Shown: positions 48,210-57,725, counted from the stretch's first letter. The stretch: DNA of 64,000 bases from Rhizobiaceae bacterium MnEN-MB40S (GCA_024343425.1 BRLC01000001.1:25773-89772), one strand, 5' to 3'. The notes: generated by a model not told the origin, from the letters alone. A program made the numbers and translations.

Positions 48210-49004
48210 ATGAAACAATATCACGACCTCATGCGCCGTGTCCTCGACACAGGCGTCGACCGCTCCGACCGCACGGGAACCGGCACGCGCTCGGTGTTCG
48301 GTCACCAGATGCGGTTCGACCTCGCGGAAGGCTTTCCCGTCCTGACGACGAAGAAACTGCATCTGAAGTCGATCATCGTCGAACTCTTGTGGTTCCTGCG
48401 CGGCGACACGAACATCGCCTGGCTCAAGGAGCACGGCGTGTCGATCTGGGACGAATGGGCCGACGAATACGGCGATCTCGGCCCCGTCTACGGCTATCAG
48501 TGGCGCTCCTGGCCGGCGCCCGACGGACAGGTGATCGACCAGATCTCCGAAGTGGTCAAGATGATCAAGCTCAATCCGAATTCCCGGCGGCTCATCGTGT
48601 CGGCCTGGAACCCTGCCCTCGTCAACGATATGGCCCTGCCGCCCTGCCATTGCCTCTTCCAGTTCTACGTGGCGAACGGGCGGCTTTCCTGCCAGCTCTA
48701 TCAGCGTTCGGCGGATATTTTTCTCGGCGTGCCCTTCAATATCGCCTCCTACGCGCTGCTGACGATGATGATGGCGCAGGTCACGCGGCTGGAGCCCGGC
48801 GAATTCGTCCACACGCTGGGCGACGCCCATCTCTACGCCGATCACCTGGAAAAGGCCGAGCTTCAGCTTCGGCGCGCGCCGCGGGCGCTGCCGACCATGC
48901 GGATCAATCCGGAGCGTCGGGATATCTTCTCCTTCACGCCGGAAGATTTCACGCTCGAAAACTACGATCCGCACCCGCATATCGCCGCGAAGGTTTCCGT
49001 ATGA
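48210..49004 (+). CDS. thyA: Thymidylate synthase
   Basis: ThyA methylates dUMP to dTMP using methylenetetrahydrofolate. The 264-residue length equals that of E. coli ThyA. The catalytic cysteine is Cys146 in [23 protein letters not shown] at 21-31, the [20 protein letters not shown] dUMP-binding stretch, and the C-terminal [10 protein letters not shown] are all in place. It overlaps folA by 4 bp, so synthase and dihydrofolate reductase, which regenerates its cofactor, are translationally coupled. Confidence 0.97.
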   Translation: MKQYHDLMRRVLDTGVDRSDRTGTGTRSVFGHQMRFDLAEGFPVLTTKKLHLKSIIVELLWFLRGDTNIAWLKEHGVSIWDEWADEYGDLGPVYGYQWRSWPAPDGQVIDQISEVVKMIKLNPNSRRLIVSAWNPALVNDMALPPCHCLFQFYVANGRLSCQLYQRSADIFLGVPFNIASYALLTMMMAQVTRLEPGEFVHTLGDAHLYADHLEKAELQLRRAPRALPTMRINPERRDIFSFTPEDFTLENYDPHPHIAAKVSV

Positions 49005-49528
49005 ACGACGCGACGCCGGTCAGCGTCGTCATCGTGGCGGCGATCGCCGCCAACGGCGTCATCGGCGCCGACGGCGACATGCCGTGGCGGCTGTCCACGG
49101 ATCTGAAGCGCTTCAAGTCCATAACGCTGGGCAAACCGGTGATCATGGGCCGCAAGACCTTCGAATCGATCGGCCGGCCGCTTCCAGGGCGTCTGAACAT
49201 CGTGGTGACGCGCAGCAAGGATTACGCGCCTGAAGGCGTAACGATCGCGTCTTCGCTGGAGGAAGCCGTCCGCATCGCCGCCGAACGGGCCCGGTCGGAC
49301 GACGCGGATACGATCTGCGTCGTGGGCGGCGGAGAAATCTACAAGCTTGCGATGCCGCTGGCCGACCGCCTGCACATCACCCATGTGCAGTGCGAACCGG
49401 ATGGCGACACCGTCTTTCCGGCGATCGACCGGGCCATTTGGGAGCCCGTCCACGAAGAGCAGGTCGGCGAGGGCGAGAAGGACACATTCGCCACCCGCTA
49501 CGTGATTTACGACAAAAAAGCCCAGTAA
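49001..49528 (+). CDS. folA: Dihydrofolate reductase
   Basis: FolA reduces the dihydrofolate produced by ThyA. The 175-residue product shows [23 protein letters not shown] at the N-terminus (substrate and NADPH region with Asp), [23 protein letters not shown] (NADPH binding), and [23 protein letters not shown]. The ATG overlaps the thyA stop (ATGA). A 204-bp gap follows before hflK with no further gene. Confidence 0.95.
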   Translation: MNDATPVSVVIVAAIAANGVIGADGDMPWRLSTDLKRFKSITLGKPVIMGRKTFESIGRPLPGRLNIVVTRSKDYAPEGVTIASSLEEAVRIAAERARSDDADTICVVGGGEIYKLAMPLADRLHITHVQCEPDGDTVFPAIDRAIWEPVHEEQVGEGEKDTFATRYVIYDKKAQ

Positions 49529-49732
49529 TCAGCCAGATGCGGCCGGCCGCGCGTTGAAAGCGCGGGTCGCGATACCTATAACCGCTGGATAGCCCGTTAG
49601 ATACACTTGCCATTTCAACTTGACCGAACTCGGTCGGCGCGCGTATCGAAGGGCCAATTATAAGGACGGAATGAAAAACCGGCACAGGAATGGCCACGAA
49701 CGGCCCGGTGCCCGGCGAGGAAAGAGGAATTC

Positions 49733-50812
49733 ATGCCCTGGAGCAATCAGAACGGAAGTGGCGGAAACGGACAAGGGCCGTGGGGGCAGGGTCCGCGCGG
49801 TCCGCGTAAAACAGGCGGCGGCGGACAACCGCCGGATCTTGAAGACATCATCCGGCGCTCGCAGGACCAGTTGCGCAACGCCTTGCCGGGCGGAACCGGC
49901 GGCGGGCTTATCGCCATCGTCGTTGTCGTCGGTCTCGTGCTACTCTGGGCGTTCCAGGCGATCTACACCGTGCAGCCGGACGAACGCGGCGTGGTTCTGC
50001 TTTTCGGAAAGCCGAAAACAGAAGTGTCCCAGCCGGGTCTGCATTTCCTCTGGTGGCCGATCGAACGGGTCGAAAAAGTCAGTATCGTTGAGAAACAGAT
50101 CAATATCGGCGGCAATTCCCCGCGCGGCGCCGCGCAGAGCCTGATGCTGACGGGCGACCAGAACATCGTCGACGTGCAGTTTTCGGTGCTCTATTCGATC
50201 ACCAATCCGCAGGACTACCTGTTCGACGTCGAGGATCCGGAAGACACGCTGCGTCAGGTCGCCGAAAGCGCCATGCGCGAGGTCGTCGGCCGGCGTCCCG
50301 CCCAGGACATCTTCCGCGACAATCGCCAGGCGATCGCCGACAGCGTGAAGATCACGATCCAGGAAACCATGGACACGTACGGCGCCGGTATTTCGGTCAA
50401 TACGGTCTCAATCGAGGACGCGGCGCCGCCGCGCGAGGTGGCCGACGCCTTCGACGAGGTGCAGCGCGCCGAGCAGGACGAGGATCGCTTCGTCGAGGAA
50501 GCCAACCAGTATTCCAACCAGCAGCTTGGCCGCGCCCGCGGTGAGGCGGCGCAGATCCGGGAAGAGGCGGCCGCCTACAAGAACCGGGTCGTCAACGAAG
50601 CCGAGGGTGAAGCCCAGCGTTTCGAAGCGATCTACGAGCAATACGCCAACGCGCCGGACGTGACCCGCAAGCGCCTGTTCCTGGAGACGCTGGAAGAGGT
50701 CTACCGCACGTCCAACAAGTTCATCGTGGAGCAGAACGGAGAGCAGGGTGTCGTGCCCTACCTGCCGCTCAACGAACTGAACAAGCAGAAAGGTCAGGGA
50801 GGTTCGAACTGA
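49733..50812 (+). CDS. hflK: Protease modulator HflK
   Basis: HflK forms with HflC a membrane complex that encloses and modulates the FtsH protease. The 359-residue product starts with a Gly/Pro-rich cytoplasmic tail (about 1-55), has one membrane helix (about 57-78), and a periplasmic SPFH/band-7 domain (TVQPDERGVVLLFGKPK, QPGLHFLWWPIERV), followed by a long Glu/Ala/Arg-rich helix. AAAGAGGAATTC precedes the ATG. It overlaps hflC by 1 bp. hflK-hflC-DUF2065-degP is a quality-control operon common in alphaproteobacteria. Confidence 0.95.
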   Translation: MPWSNQNGSGGNGQGPWGQGPRGPRKTGGGGQPPDLEDIIRRSQDQLRNALPGGTGGGLIAIVVVVGLVLLWAFQAIYTVQPDERGVVLLFGKPKTEVSQPGLHFLWWPIERVEKVSIVEKQINIGGNSPRGAAQSLMLTGDQNIVDVQFSVLYSITNPQDYLFDVEDPEDTLRQVAESAMREVVGRRPAQDIFRDNRQAIADSVKITIQETMDTYGAGISVNTVSIEDAAPPREVADAFDEVQRAEQDEDRFVEEANQYSNQQLGRARGEAAQIREEAAAYKNRVVNEAEGEAQRFEAIYEQYANAPDVTRKRLFLETLEEVYRTSNKFIVEQNGEQGVVPYLPLNELNKQKGQGGSN

Positions 50813-51744
50813 TGGGTAATCGTCTTCCCGCTATCATCATCGCAATCGTCATCATTCTGGGCCTGGCCTATTCGTCGTTCTTCGTCGTGCAGGCGGGCGA
50901 GCAGGCGATCGTTCTTCGGTTCGGCCAGATCCGCTCGGTCAAGACGGAGCCCGGCATCTACTTCAAGCTGCCCTTCGGTTTCATCGAAGCCGACAATGTG
51001 CAGATGATCCAGAAGCGCGCCATTCGCTTTGATCTGGACGACATTCGCGTCCAGGTTTCGGGCGGCAAGTTCTATGAGGTCGACGCCTTCGTCGTCTACA
51101 AGATCACCGATCCGGAGCGTTTCCGTGAAACGGTGTCCGGAGACACGGTCGCTGCCGAACAGCGCTTGCGCACCCGTCTCGATTCGGCCCTGCGCCGCGT
51201 CTACGGTCTGCGCGGCTTCGAGGCGGCGCTCTCCGACGCCCGCGCCGAAATGATGCGCGAGGTTCGCGACCAGCTTCGGCCCGATGCTGAATCGCTCGGC
51301 CTGACGATCGAGGACGTGCGCATCCGCCGCACGGACCTGACGCAGGAAGTCTCCCAGCAGACCTATGACCGGATGAAGGCGGAACGTCTCGCCGAAGCCG
51401 AACTGATCCGCGCCCGCGGACGTGAGGCGGGTCAGCGTATTCGCGCCATCGCCGACAGGCAGGTGGTCGAGCTGGAATCGAAAGCGCGCAGGGACTCTGA
51501 AATCACCCGCGGTGAAGGCGACGCCGATCGAAACAAGATCTTCGCGGAAGCGTTTTCGAAGGACGAGAACTTCTTCGATTTCTACCGTTCCATGGAGGCC
51601 TATCGCAAGTCGCTCGCCGATACCGACACGACGGTCATTCTGTCGCCGGATTCGGAATTCTTCCGTTTCTTCAAGGACGCGGGCGAAGCTGCGCCCGCCC
51701 CGGCTCCGGCGCCGAGCCAGGAGACGACCTCGAGCACGGACTGA
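50812..51744 (+). CDS. hflC: Protease modulator HflC
   Basis: HflC is the partner of HflK in the SPFH complex around FtsH. The 310-residue product has an N-terminal membrane anchor (about 5-25), the band-7 domain (FFVVQAGEQAIVLRFGQIRSV, EPGIYFKLPFGFIE), the ALRRVYGLRGFEAALSDARAEMMREV helix, and an extended C-terminal helix region (AEAELIRARGREAGQRIRA). The Pro/Ala-rich end is typical. Start and hflK stop share one base. Confidence 0.95.
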   Translation: MGNRLPAIIIAIVIILGLAYSSFFVVQAGEQAIVLRFGQIRSVKTEPGIYFKLPFGFIEADNVQMIQKRAIRFDLDDIRVQVSGGKFYEVDAFVVYKITDPERFRETVSGDTVAAEQRLRTRLDSALRRVYGLRGFEAALSDARAEMMREVRDQLRPDAESLGLTIEDVRIRRTDLTQEVSQQTYDRMKAERLAEAELIRARGREAGQRIRAIADRQVVELESKARRDSEITRGEGDADRNKIFAEAFSKDENFFDFYRSMEAYRKSLADTDTTVILSPDSEFFRFFKDAGEAAPAPAPAPSQETTSSTD

Positions 51745-51753
51745 TCGGGCCGC

Positions 51754-51939
51754 ATGAGCGATCTGATCATCGGACTTGGTCTGTTCTTCGTTATCGAGGG
51801 GCTGGTGTATGCGCTGGCCCCTCAACTCGTTCGAAGGATGGCTGAAGAACTGCCGAACATCGACGACAGGCTTCTCCGCGGCTTCGGTTTGGCCGCGGTT
51901 GCTTTCGGAGTCTTCGTCGTCTGGATAATACGCGGCTGA
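51754..51939 (+). CDS. DUF2065 small membrane protein
   Basis: This 61-residue protein has two hydrophobic segments (LIIGLGLFFVIEGLVYAL and GFGLAAVAFGVFVVWII) around a short polar stretch containing RMAEELPN. DUF2065 (YjeT-like) genes regularly follow hflC. It starts 9 bp after the hflC stop. The role is unknown; the context suggests a link with the HflKC-FtsH complex. Confidence 0.88.
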   Translation: MSDLIIGLGLFFVIEGLVYALAPQLVRRMAEELPNIDDRLLRGFGLAAVAFGVFVVWIIRG

Positions 51940-52042
51940 GCTCCATATTTTCGAACGGAACTCGCGCTACCGTGAATTGGAAGCAGGCGTCGTGGGCTCT
52001 ATGATCTGCGACAGCGCTGCAAACACCAGGAGAGAGCCTGCA

Positions 52043-53518
52043 ATGGCATTGGACATTATCTTGAAGCCCATCCGGATCGTGACCGCCGCGTCGATGATCG
52101 TCGCAGCCGGCGTGCAGGGAGCAGCCTTCACCGCGACGCCCGCCACAGCCGCCCAAGGGCCGGAATCGGTCGCCGATCTGGCGGAAACATTGCTCGATTC
52201 CGTTGTCAACATCTCGACCTCCCAGCGGGTGTCCGGCAACAACAACGTGCCGCGGCCCCGGGTGCCGGAAGGCTCCCCCTTCGAGGATTTCTTTGACGAC
52301 TTTTTCGGTGATCGCGGCGGCGACAGGCCGAATGCGCCGCGTTCGCGCCGGGTCAATTCGCTGGGTTCCGGCTTCGTGATCGACGCAGACGGGCTGATCG
52401 TGACCAACAATCACGTGATCGCCGACGCCGATGATATCGAGGTCAATTTCGCGGATGGCTCCAAGCTGCCGGCCGAACTGGTCGGAACCGATCCCAAGAC
52501 GGATATCGCGCTCCTGCGCGTCGACGCAGGCAAGCCGCTGCCGTTTGTTCCCTTCGGCGATTCCGAAGCCATGCGCATAGGCGACTGGGTGATGGCGATC
52601 GGCAATCCCTTCGGTCTCGGCGGCACGGTCACCACCGGCATCATCTCGGCGCGTGAACGCGACATCAACGCCGGTCCCTATGACAATTTCATCCAGACGG
52701 ACGCCGCCATCAATCGCGGCAACTCCGGCGGACCGCTGTTCAACCAGAACGGCGAGGTCATCGGCATCAACACCGCGATCATTTCGCCGACCGGCGGCTC
52801 GATCGGCATCGGCTTCGCCGTTCCGGCCGACATTGTCCAGTCGGTGCTTGCCCAGCTGATGGAATATGGCGAGACGCGCCGCGGCTGGCTCGGCGTGCGC
52901 ATCCAGCCCGTGACCGACGACATCGCCGAAAGCCTCGATATGGACCGCGCCGCTGGCGCGCTCGTCGCGGGCATCGTCGAGGGCGGTCCGGTCGACAACG
53001 GCACCATCATGCCCGGCGACGTCATCATTCGTTTCGACGGCAAGGACATCGACGAGATGCGCGATCTTCCCCGCATCGTGGCGGAAAGCCCGATCGGCAA
53101 GGAAGTCGATGTCGTCGTCATTCGCAAGGGCGAGGAAAAGACCTTCCAGATCGAGCTCGGGCGCCTGGAGGACGGCGAGAAGATGATCGCCGAGACCGAG
53201 GCCGCCGAAGAGCCGGAAACGGTGAGCATCCTAGGCATGGAGATCGCCGGCCTGGACGACGCCTTGCGCGAGCAGTACGGCATTTCCGAGGACGTTGAAG
53301 GCGTTGTCATCACCAGCGTCGACGAAGACTCCTCCGCCGCCGAGAAGCGCATCGAGCCCGGCAACGTCATCGTCGAGATCGCCCAGGAGGCGGTCCGCAC
53401 GCCACAGGAGGTCGAGGACCGGATCGAGGAGTTGCAGGACGACGGACGCCGCAACGCGCTCTTGATGATCGCCAACGAAACCGGAGAACTGCGTTTCGTC
53501 ACCGTCCCGATGCGGTAA
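52043..53518 (+). CDS. degP: DegP/Do family periplasmic serine protease
   Basis: This 491-residue HtrA-type protease and chaperone acts in the periplasm on misfolded proteins. After a signal peptide ending in PATAA, the trypsin-like domain shows the catalytic triad His124 (NNHVI), Asp154 (TDIALLR) and Ser228 (GNSGGPLF). Two PDZ domains follow (from about residue 280, RRGWLGVRIQPV, and from about 390, LDDALREQYGISEDVEGVVI). ATG 52043 with AGGAGAG upstream was chosen because the signal peptide begins there. It follows the hflKC genes after about 100 bp. Confidence 0.93.
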   Translation: MALDIILKPIRIVTAASMIVAAGVQGAAFTATPATAAQGPESVADLAETLLDSVVNISTSQRVSGNNNVPRPRVPEGSPFEDFFDDFFGDRGGDRPNAPRSRRVNSLGSGFVIDADGLIVTNNHVIADADDIEVNFADGSKLPAELVGTDPKTDIALLRVDAGKPLPFVPFGDSEAMRIGDWVMAIGNPFGLGGTVTTGIISARERDINAGPYDNFIQTDAAINRGNSGGPLFNQNGEVIGINTAIISPTGGSIGIGFAVPADIVQSVLAQLMEYGETRRGWLGVRIQPVTDDIAESLDMDRAAGALVAGIVEGGPVDNGTIMPGDVIIRFDGKDIDEMRDLPRIVAESPIGKEVDVVVIRKGEEKTFQIELGRLEDGEKMIAETEAAEEPETVSILGMEIAGLDDALREQYGISEDVEGVVITSVDEDSSAAEKRIEPGNVIVEIAQEAVRTPQEVEDRIEELQDDGRRNALLMIANETGELRFVTVPMR

Positions 53519-53542
53519 CGGGGCGACCGGTCAAATCATCTT

Positions 53543-53564
53543 CCGCGCCGCTGACGCGGCGCGG
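53543..53564 (+). terminator. GC-rich hairpin after degP
   Basis: CCGCGCCGC and GCGGCGCGG form a perfect 9-bp stem with a TGAC loop, 24 bp after the degP stop. No T-run follows, so termination is uncertain; it may protect the transcript end. Confidence 0.4.
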
Positions 53565-53672
53565 AGAACCCCCGTCCCCGGGGAATTGATACAAGATTCA
53601 GCATTTCCCTCATGCCGGACAGCAGGCGGGGGCTTCGCGGACAGGTCCGTAGCGCTGACCTTTTTCAGCCGT

Positions 53673-54245
53673 TCAACTGTTCTCGCGGATCGTTCGCCAC
53701 TGATCCGCCGTCATCGCATGCAGCACGTGGCGCTTCAGGTGCGGATGGGTGTCGGGAACGCGCGGATGATCGAAATCGCGGTCCGGCGCGCGCGTCATGC
53801 CGAGGCGCCGCATGACGGCCGTCGAGCGTTTGTTTTTTTCCACCGCAAAGGATACGATTTCCGAAAGTCCGCGCTCTTCGAAACCAAGCCGCAACATGCG
53901 ATGCGCCGATTCCGTGGCGTAGCCCGATCCCCAGTACTCTGGCAGCAATCGCCAGCCTACCTCCACGGCGCCTTTCGGCAGCGCCGGCGCGAGATCCGTC
54001 CGGGCAAGGCCCACAAAGCCGACCAGCGCCGAGTCGCTTTTCTGCTCGAGCGCGAAGAACCCGTAGCCGGTCGTCGCGATCATCTCCGTCAGCTGCGCCA
54101 TCATATCGGCCGCCTCCGTCCGGTTGCGGCGCATCGGAAAGAACTCCATCACGGTTTCGTCCGAGTTGAGCCGCCAGAACGGGTCGAGATCGTCCGGTCG
54201 CCAGTTGCGGATGACCAGCCGGGGCGTTTGCGTAATCATCGTCAT
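53673..54245 (-). CDS. GNAT family acetyltransferase (RimJ/RimL type)
   Basis: This 190-residue acetyltransferase resembles the ribosomal-protein N-acetyltransferase subgroup: TPRLVIRNWRPDDLDPFWRLNSD at the N-terminus, VEVGWRLLPEYWGSGYATESAHRML as motif A, and VEKNKRSTAVMRRLGM near the end. The ATG at 54245 overlaps the serB stop by 4 bp, so it is the second gene of a serB operon. The target is unknown. Confidence 0.88.
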   Translation of the reverse strand: MTMITQTPRLVIRNWRPDDLDPFWRLNSDETVMEFFPMRRNRTEAADMMAQLTEMIATTGYGFFALEQKSDSALVGFVGLARTDLAPALPKGAVEVGWRLLPEYWGSGYATESAHRMLRLGFEERGLSEIVSFAVEKNKRSTAVMRRLGMTRAPDRDFDHPRVPDTHPHLKRHVLHAMTADQWRTIRENS

Positions 54246-55132
54246 GGCGCGGCGAAGTCCGTCTTGCGATAGCCCTGGATGTAGAGAAGCGCCGTCAGGT
54301 CGCCATGATCGATGCGGATATCGCATTGCGCGGCGACCGCGGGCTTGGCGTGCAAGGCCACGCCGCTGCCGGCGAGACCGAGCATGCCGAGATCATTGGC
54401 GCCGTCGCCGACGGCGATGACCTCCTGCGGCGTCAGCTTCAGGCGGTCGGCGAGCGCCATCAACGTGTCGACCTTGGCCTGACGCCCAAGGATCGGCTCG
54501 GCGACCTCTCCGGTCAGCACGCCGCCGCTTTCCAGCAATATATTCGCGCTGTTCTCGTCGAAACCGAGCATCGCCGCGACACGTCCGGTAAAGGCGGTGA
54601 ACCCGCCGGAAACGAGGGCGGTGTAGCCGCCATGCGCCTTCATCGTGGCGACGAGTTCACGCCCGCCCGGCGCCAGCGTGATGCGGTTTTCAAGGACGCT
54701 GTCGATGGCCGACCTGTCCAGCCCCTTCAGCAGCGCGACCCTTTCCTTCAGCGCCGCCTCGAACTCCATTTCGCCGTTCATTGCCCGTCGGGTGATGTCG
54801 GCGACCCGGTCCTTGATGCCTATTTCCGCCGCCAGTTCGTCAATGCATTCCTGCTCGATCATGGTCGAGTCCATATCCGCGAGCAGAATTGTCTTGCGCC
54901 GGTCGGTTGCCGGCCTGATCACGATATCGATGGGCAGATCGCCAAGAACCGCCTCCAGCGCCGCCCGCGTCGCATCCGCGTCGGCGCCGTCCGGCAGTTG
55001 CAGATCGCAGGCGACGCCGTCTGCGAGCCAGTCCGGTTCGGCGGCGCCCGCCGCCCTGCCGGCGGCCGCGCCGATATCCACGCCCAGAACGGGATTTGAC
55101 GGATTGGCGACAAGCGTGGCAACGAGAGGCAT
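54242..55132 (-). CDS. serB: Phosphoserine phosphatase
   Basis: SerB is the HAD-family enzyme that makes serine from phosphoserine, the last step of serine synthesis. In the 296-residue product the catalytic motif is DMDST with Asp86 and Asp88. The N-terminal about 80 residues form the variable ACT-like part. Later motifs are VSGGFTAF (motif II Ser) and AVGDGANDLGML (motif III). Its start lies only 27 bp from the divergent miaA start, so the two promoters must overlap the neighbouring coding sequence. Confidence 0.94.
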   Translation of the reverse strand: MPLVATLVANPSNPVLGVDIGAAAGRAAGAAEPDWLADGVACDLQLPDGADADATRAALEAVLGDLPIDIVIRPATDRRKTILLADMDSTMIEQECIDELAAEIGIKDRVADITRRAMNGEMEFEAALKERVALLKGLDRSAIDSVLENRITLAPGGRELVATMKAHGGYTALVSGGFTAFTGRVAAMLGFDENSANILLESGGVLTGEVAEPILGRQAKVDTLMALADRLKLTPQEVIAVGDGANDLGMLGLAGSGVALHAKPAVAAQCDIRIDHGDLTALLYIQGYRKTDFAAP

Positions 55133-55159
55133 GAAGAATTTACCTGAAATGGCGGGACG

Positions 55160-56032
55160 ATGGATGCGGTTCTGATAGCGGGGCCCACCGCCAGCGGCAA
55201 GTCCTCATTGGCGCTGGAGCTGGCCGCAGAGCTCGACGGCGTGATCGTCAACACGGATTCCATGCAGGTCTACGATACGCTGCGGGTTCTGACCGCGCGT
55301 CCGTCGGACGACGACATGCGCGCCGCGCCGCACCGTCTCTACGGCCATGTGCCAGCGTCAGAGAGCTATTCCGTGGGCGCGTGGAGCCGCGATGTCGCGC
55401 GTCTGCTCAGCGATGAGGAAGGCCGGCGCCGCACGGCGATCTTCGTCGGCGGCACGGGGCTCTATTTCAAGGCGCTCACGGGCGGGTTGTCGGAGATGCC
55501 GGATATTCCGGACGATATCCGACAAAGGTGGCGCGACCGGCTGGCTGCCGAGGGGGCGCACCCTTTGCATCGCGAACTCGCCGCGCGCGATCCGGATCTC
55601 GCCGCAAGGCTCAAACCCGGGGACAGCCAGCGGATCGTCCGCGCGCTGGAAGTGCATGAGGCCTCGGGCAAGTCGATCCGCCATTTTCAACAGGCGAAGG
55701 GCAAATCTCTGCTCGAAGGCCGGATTGTCCGCAGGATCGTGCTGGCGCCTGACCGGGCGGCGCTGAGACTGCGCATCCGCGCCCGCTTCGAGGCGATGAT
55801 GGACGCCGGCGCGGTCGAGGAAACGCAGGCGCTTCTCGCCATGGGCCTGTCTCCGGATCTGCCGGCGATGCGCGCGATCGGCGTGCGCGAGATCGCCGCC
55901 TGGCTTGCCGGCGACATGACAAGGGACGAGGCGGTGGAGCGCTCTGTTATCGCCACGGCGCAATACGCCAAGCGCCAGATGACCTGGTTCCGCAACCAGT
56001 TCGGTGAGGACTGGGAGTGGAAGCCGGCGTGA
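55160..56032 (+). CDS. miaA: tRNA dimethylallyltransferase
   Basis: MiaA adds dimethylallyl to A37 of tRNAs that read codons starting with U. The 290-residue product has the P-loop [15 protein letters not shown] (8-22), [33 protein letters not shown], and [12 protein letters not shown], with the catalytic and DMAPP-binding residues in the expected places. It is shorter than E. coli MiaA at the C-terminus, as is common in alphaproteobacteria. Confidence 0.95.
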   Translation: MDAVLIAGPTASGKSSLALELAAELDGVIVNTDSMQVYDTLRVLTARPSDDDMRAAPHRLYGHVPASESYSVGAWSRDVARLLSDEEGRRRTAIFVGGTGLYFKALTGGLSEMPDIPDDIRQRWRDRLAAEGAHPLHRELAARDPDLAARLKPGDSQRIVRALEVHEASGKSIRHFQQAKGKSLLEGRIVRRIVLAPDRAALRLRIRARFEAMMDAGAVEETQALLAMGLSPDLPAMRAIGVREIAAWLAGDMTRDEAVERSVIATAQYAKRQMTWFRNQFGEDWEWKPA

Positions 56033-56047
56033 ACCCGGCGTGCGGCG

Positions 56048-56530
56048 TCAGTCGCAGTGCAGACGCATGTCGAATGTTGCGCTGTCCCCGTCGACGGAGA
56101 GGACAAAAACCCCGTCGGCGTGTGCGAACGTTCCTGTTCCGCCAAGCACGATCCCTTCCGTTCCATGCGTCAGAACGGTGGAATGCGACTCATCATGCGG
56201 CCTGGCGGGCTCGAACAGGTACTGAAGATGAATCTGGCCGTTTTCGAGCACGATAACCGCATTGCCCAGGTTTTCATTCCGACCAAGCGCATGCACTGTC
56301 CACCGGATGTAACCGACCTCGCTTCCTGTCTCATCATGCATTGTTGTGTAGCCGATCCGGATGTCGCCGTGGCTCGCTCCGGGCTCTCCATGATCGATCA
56401 GTTCCACCAGTCTCTTGTCAGGGTTGGAGACAAGGCGAAAAGGTTCACATGTTTCGATCGCCCGGGCGTCCGGCATCGTGAAAAAGAGCGCGGAGGCGCA
56501 TAGACCTGCAGTTCCAATCAATCGGTTCAT
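56048..56530 (-). CDS. Secreted protein with possible allene-oxide-cyclase-like barrel
   Basis: This 160-residue protein has a signal peptide (about 1-24, ending in PDARA), so it is exported. The C-terminal half contains GTEGIVLGGTGTFAHADG, which resembles the GGTG.F..A.G hairpin of allene-oxide-cyclase-like/dirigent-type beta-barrels, and the preceding strands alternate polar and hydrophobic residues. One Cys pair (CEPF and the C-terminal HCD) could form a disulfide. No function can be given. It is a single gene convergent with miaA. Confidence 0.55.
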   Translation of the reverse strand: MNRLIGTAGLCASALFFTMPDARAIETCEPFRLVSNPDKRLVELIDHGEPGASHGDIRIGYTTMHDETGSEVGYIRWTVHALGRNENLGNAVIVLENGQIHLQYLFEPARPHDESHSTVLTHGTEGIVLGGTGTFAHADGVFVLSVDGDSATFDMRLHCD

Positions 56531-56698
56531 CGCTATAAAATTCCTTCTGAAATTCTTCTATCTATAGTTGCATTCAGCCTGCGGAATCAAGATCCTTTGC
56601 CGGTCGGCGCGATGGCGGGGTTACGCTGAGACGTTGCCTTTCGCGCCCCGCTGTGAACAGTTGGAGGTCGTTCACACAGTCGCCAATGGGAGACGTCG

Positions 56699-57004
56699 AT
56701 GCCCCTTGTTCGAGACGAACAAAACCTCTTTGTCGTGGATCTGCATTACATTGTCCCGCTCGAAGAAATCGAGCCTCACATCGAGCCGCATCTCGAATTC
56801 CTGGACAAGCACTATGCTTCGGGCTGCTTCATCGCGTCGGGCGCCAAGGTTCCGAGAACCGGCGGCGTCATCATCGCAACGGCGCAAAGCCGGTCGGCGC
56901 TGGAGCGCCTGCTGGAGGATGATCCATTCAAGAAGGAGCAGTTGGCGGAATACACGATCACCGAGTTCCGGCCCGGAAGGGTCGCGCCGCAACTCAGGGC
57001 CTGA
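56699..57004 (+). CDS. YciI family protein
   Basis: This 101-residue protein has a dimeric ferredoxin-like fold. LFVVDLHYIVPLEEIEPHIEPHLEFLDKHYASGCFIASGA contains the conserved His and the Asp/Glu pattern of YciI proteins, which often bind small ligands or act on chlorinated compounds. DDPFKKEQLAEYTITEFRPG is the usual C-terminal strand. No partner gene is evident. Confidence 0.85.
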   Translation: MPLVRDEQNLFVVDLHYIVPLEEIEPHIEPHLEFLDKHYASGCFIASGAKVPRTGGVIIATAQSRSALERLLEDDPFKKEQLAEYTITEFRPGRVAPQLRA

Positions 57005-57016
57005 TGCTCGCAGGGA

Positions 57017-57313
57017 CTAGTTTTCCTCAAGCGCCTTCCAGCCCTTCGCCATATCATCCCAGGTCAGCACGGGTGAATCGTAGATCAGTGCGCCCATGGC
57101 GTTGAACAGCGGTTCATGCAGTTCGAGGAGATGGTAGTTTTCCTCGATTTCATAGTAGAAATAGGCGCACCTCAAGCTGTCTTCCATTGTGAAATAAGTG
57201 GCTTCGGGTTTGAATTTTTCCTTGAGGTTTTCGAAAGCCCTGGTCATGGACCCGTCCTTTACGGCCCTGTTTCCGGCCTCCGGCGGTATCTTTATCTTCA
57301 GCATCATGCGCAT
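57017..57313 (-). CDS. Conserved hypothetical protein, probable ferredoxin-like fold
   Basis: This is a 98-residue protein: LLKIKIPPEAGNRAVKDGSM is an opening strand and helix, followed by FKPEATYFTMEDSLRCAYFYYEIEE and a closing ALIYDSPVLTWDDMAKGW. The alternation fits a small alpha/beta ferredoxin-like domain, and I recall similar stand-alone proteins, but I cannot name the family. It is convergent with the YciI gene, 12 bp away. Two ATGs lie near the start (57313 and 57307). Confidence 0.6.
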   Translation of the reverse strand: MRMMLKIKIPPEAGNRAVKDGSMTRAFENLKEKFKPEATYFTMEDSLRCAYFYYEIEENYHLLELHEPLFNAMGALIYDSPVLTWDDMAKGWKALEEN

Positions 57314-57468
57314 GCCGGGTCATCCTCCTGTTGGAAAGCGCACGACCATGGCGTGAATAGTGTTCCCGATCGCGCATAAGGCGACTGTAGTGAACTCGCA
57401 CGAGCGATCAAACGAATTCGCGCATCACTTGAAACCGTGAGCGTTTGCGTTCCGGATCGTCTGGCTTA

Positions 57469-57594
57469 TCAGAAGTCCGAGGTCGCGGCCGGCCCCAATT
57501 GCCGTTTGACCGCGTCGACGTCGCCGAGCACCCACAATTCGGCGAGTTGTTCCTGACGGACCGTGAAGAAGGCCGCGCCGGACCATTCGATCAT
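57469..57594 (-). pseudogene. Truncated duplicate of the SnoaL-like gene
   Basis: This 126-bp stretch encodes the last 41 residues of a SnoaL-like protein (IEWSGAAFFTVRQEQLAELW, ending PAATSDF and a stop). It matches the 3' end of the complete gene at 59301-59426 at roughly 90 percent of bases by eye. The match ends abruptly at 57594, where a transposase relic begins within 20 bp. It has no upstream part and is surely not functional. Confidence 0.85.
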
Positions 57595-57611
57595 CCATCA
57601 TGTCTTTGTCC

Positions 57612-57725
57612 ATGGCCCGTCTGGCCCGCATCGTCATTCCCGATCTCCCGCATCATGTTGCCCGGCATGGCAACCGGTGGGGCATGACCTTCTTAGAACA
57701 GGACGACTGCGCGCTATACCTGTAA
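57612..57725 (+). pseudogene. REP-associated tyrosine transposase (RAYT) N-terminal relic
   Basis: The forward frame gives MARLARIVIPDLPHHVARHG, then NRWGMTFLEQDDCALYL and a TAA. This is the conserved start of IS200-like REP-associated transposases (usual form: PHHVTQRGN with a catalytic His-x-His region further on). Only 37 residues remain; the catalytic Tyr and the rest are absent. It lies 17 bp from the breakpoint of the SnoaL duplicate, which suggests that one rearrangement made both. The 170 bp up to 57895 hold nothing I recognise. Confidence 0.75.

Noticed and set aside
57425..57637. 70-codon reverse-strand frame in the decayed region
   Set aside because: It overlaps the SnoaL relic in the wrong frame and is mostly Arg-rich low-complexity sequence.
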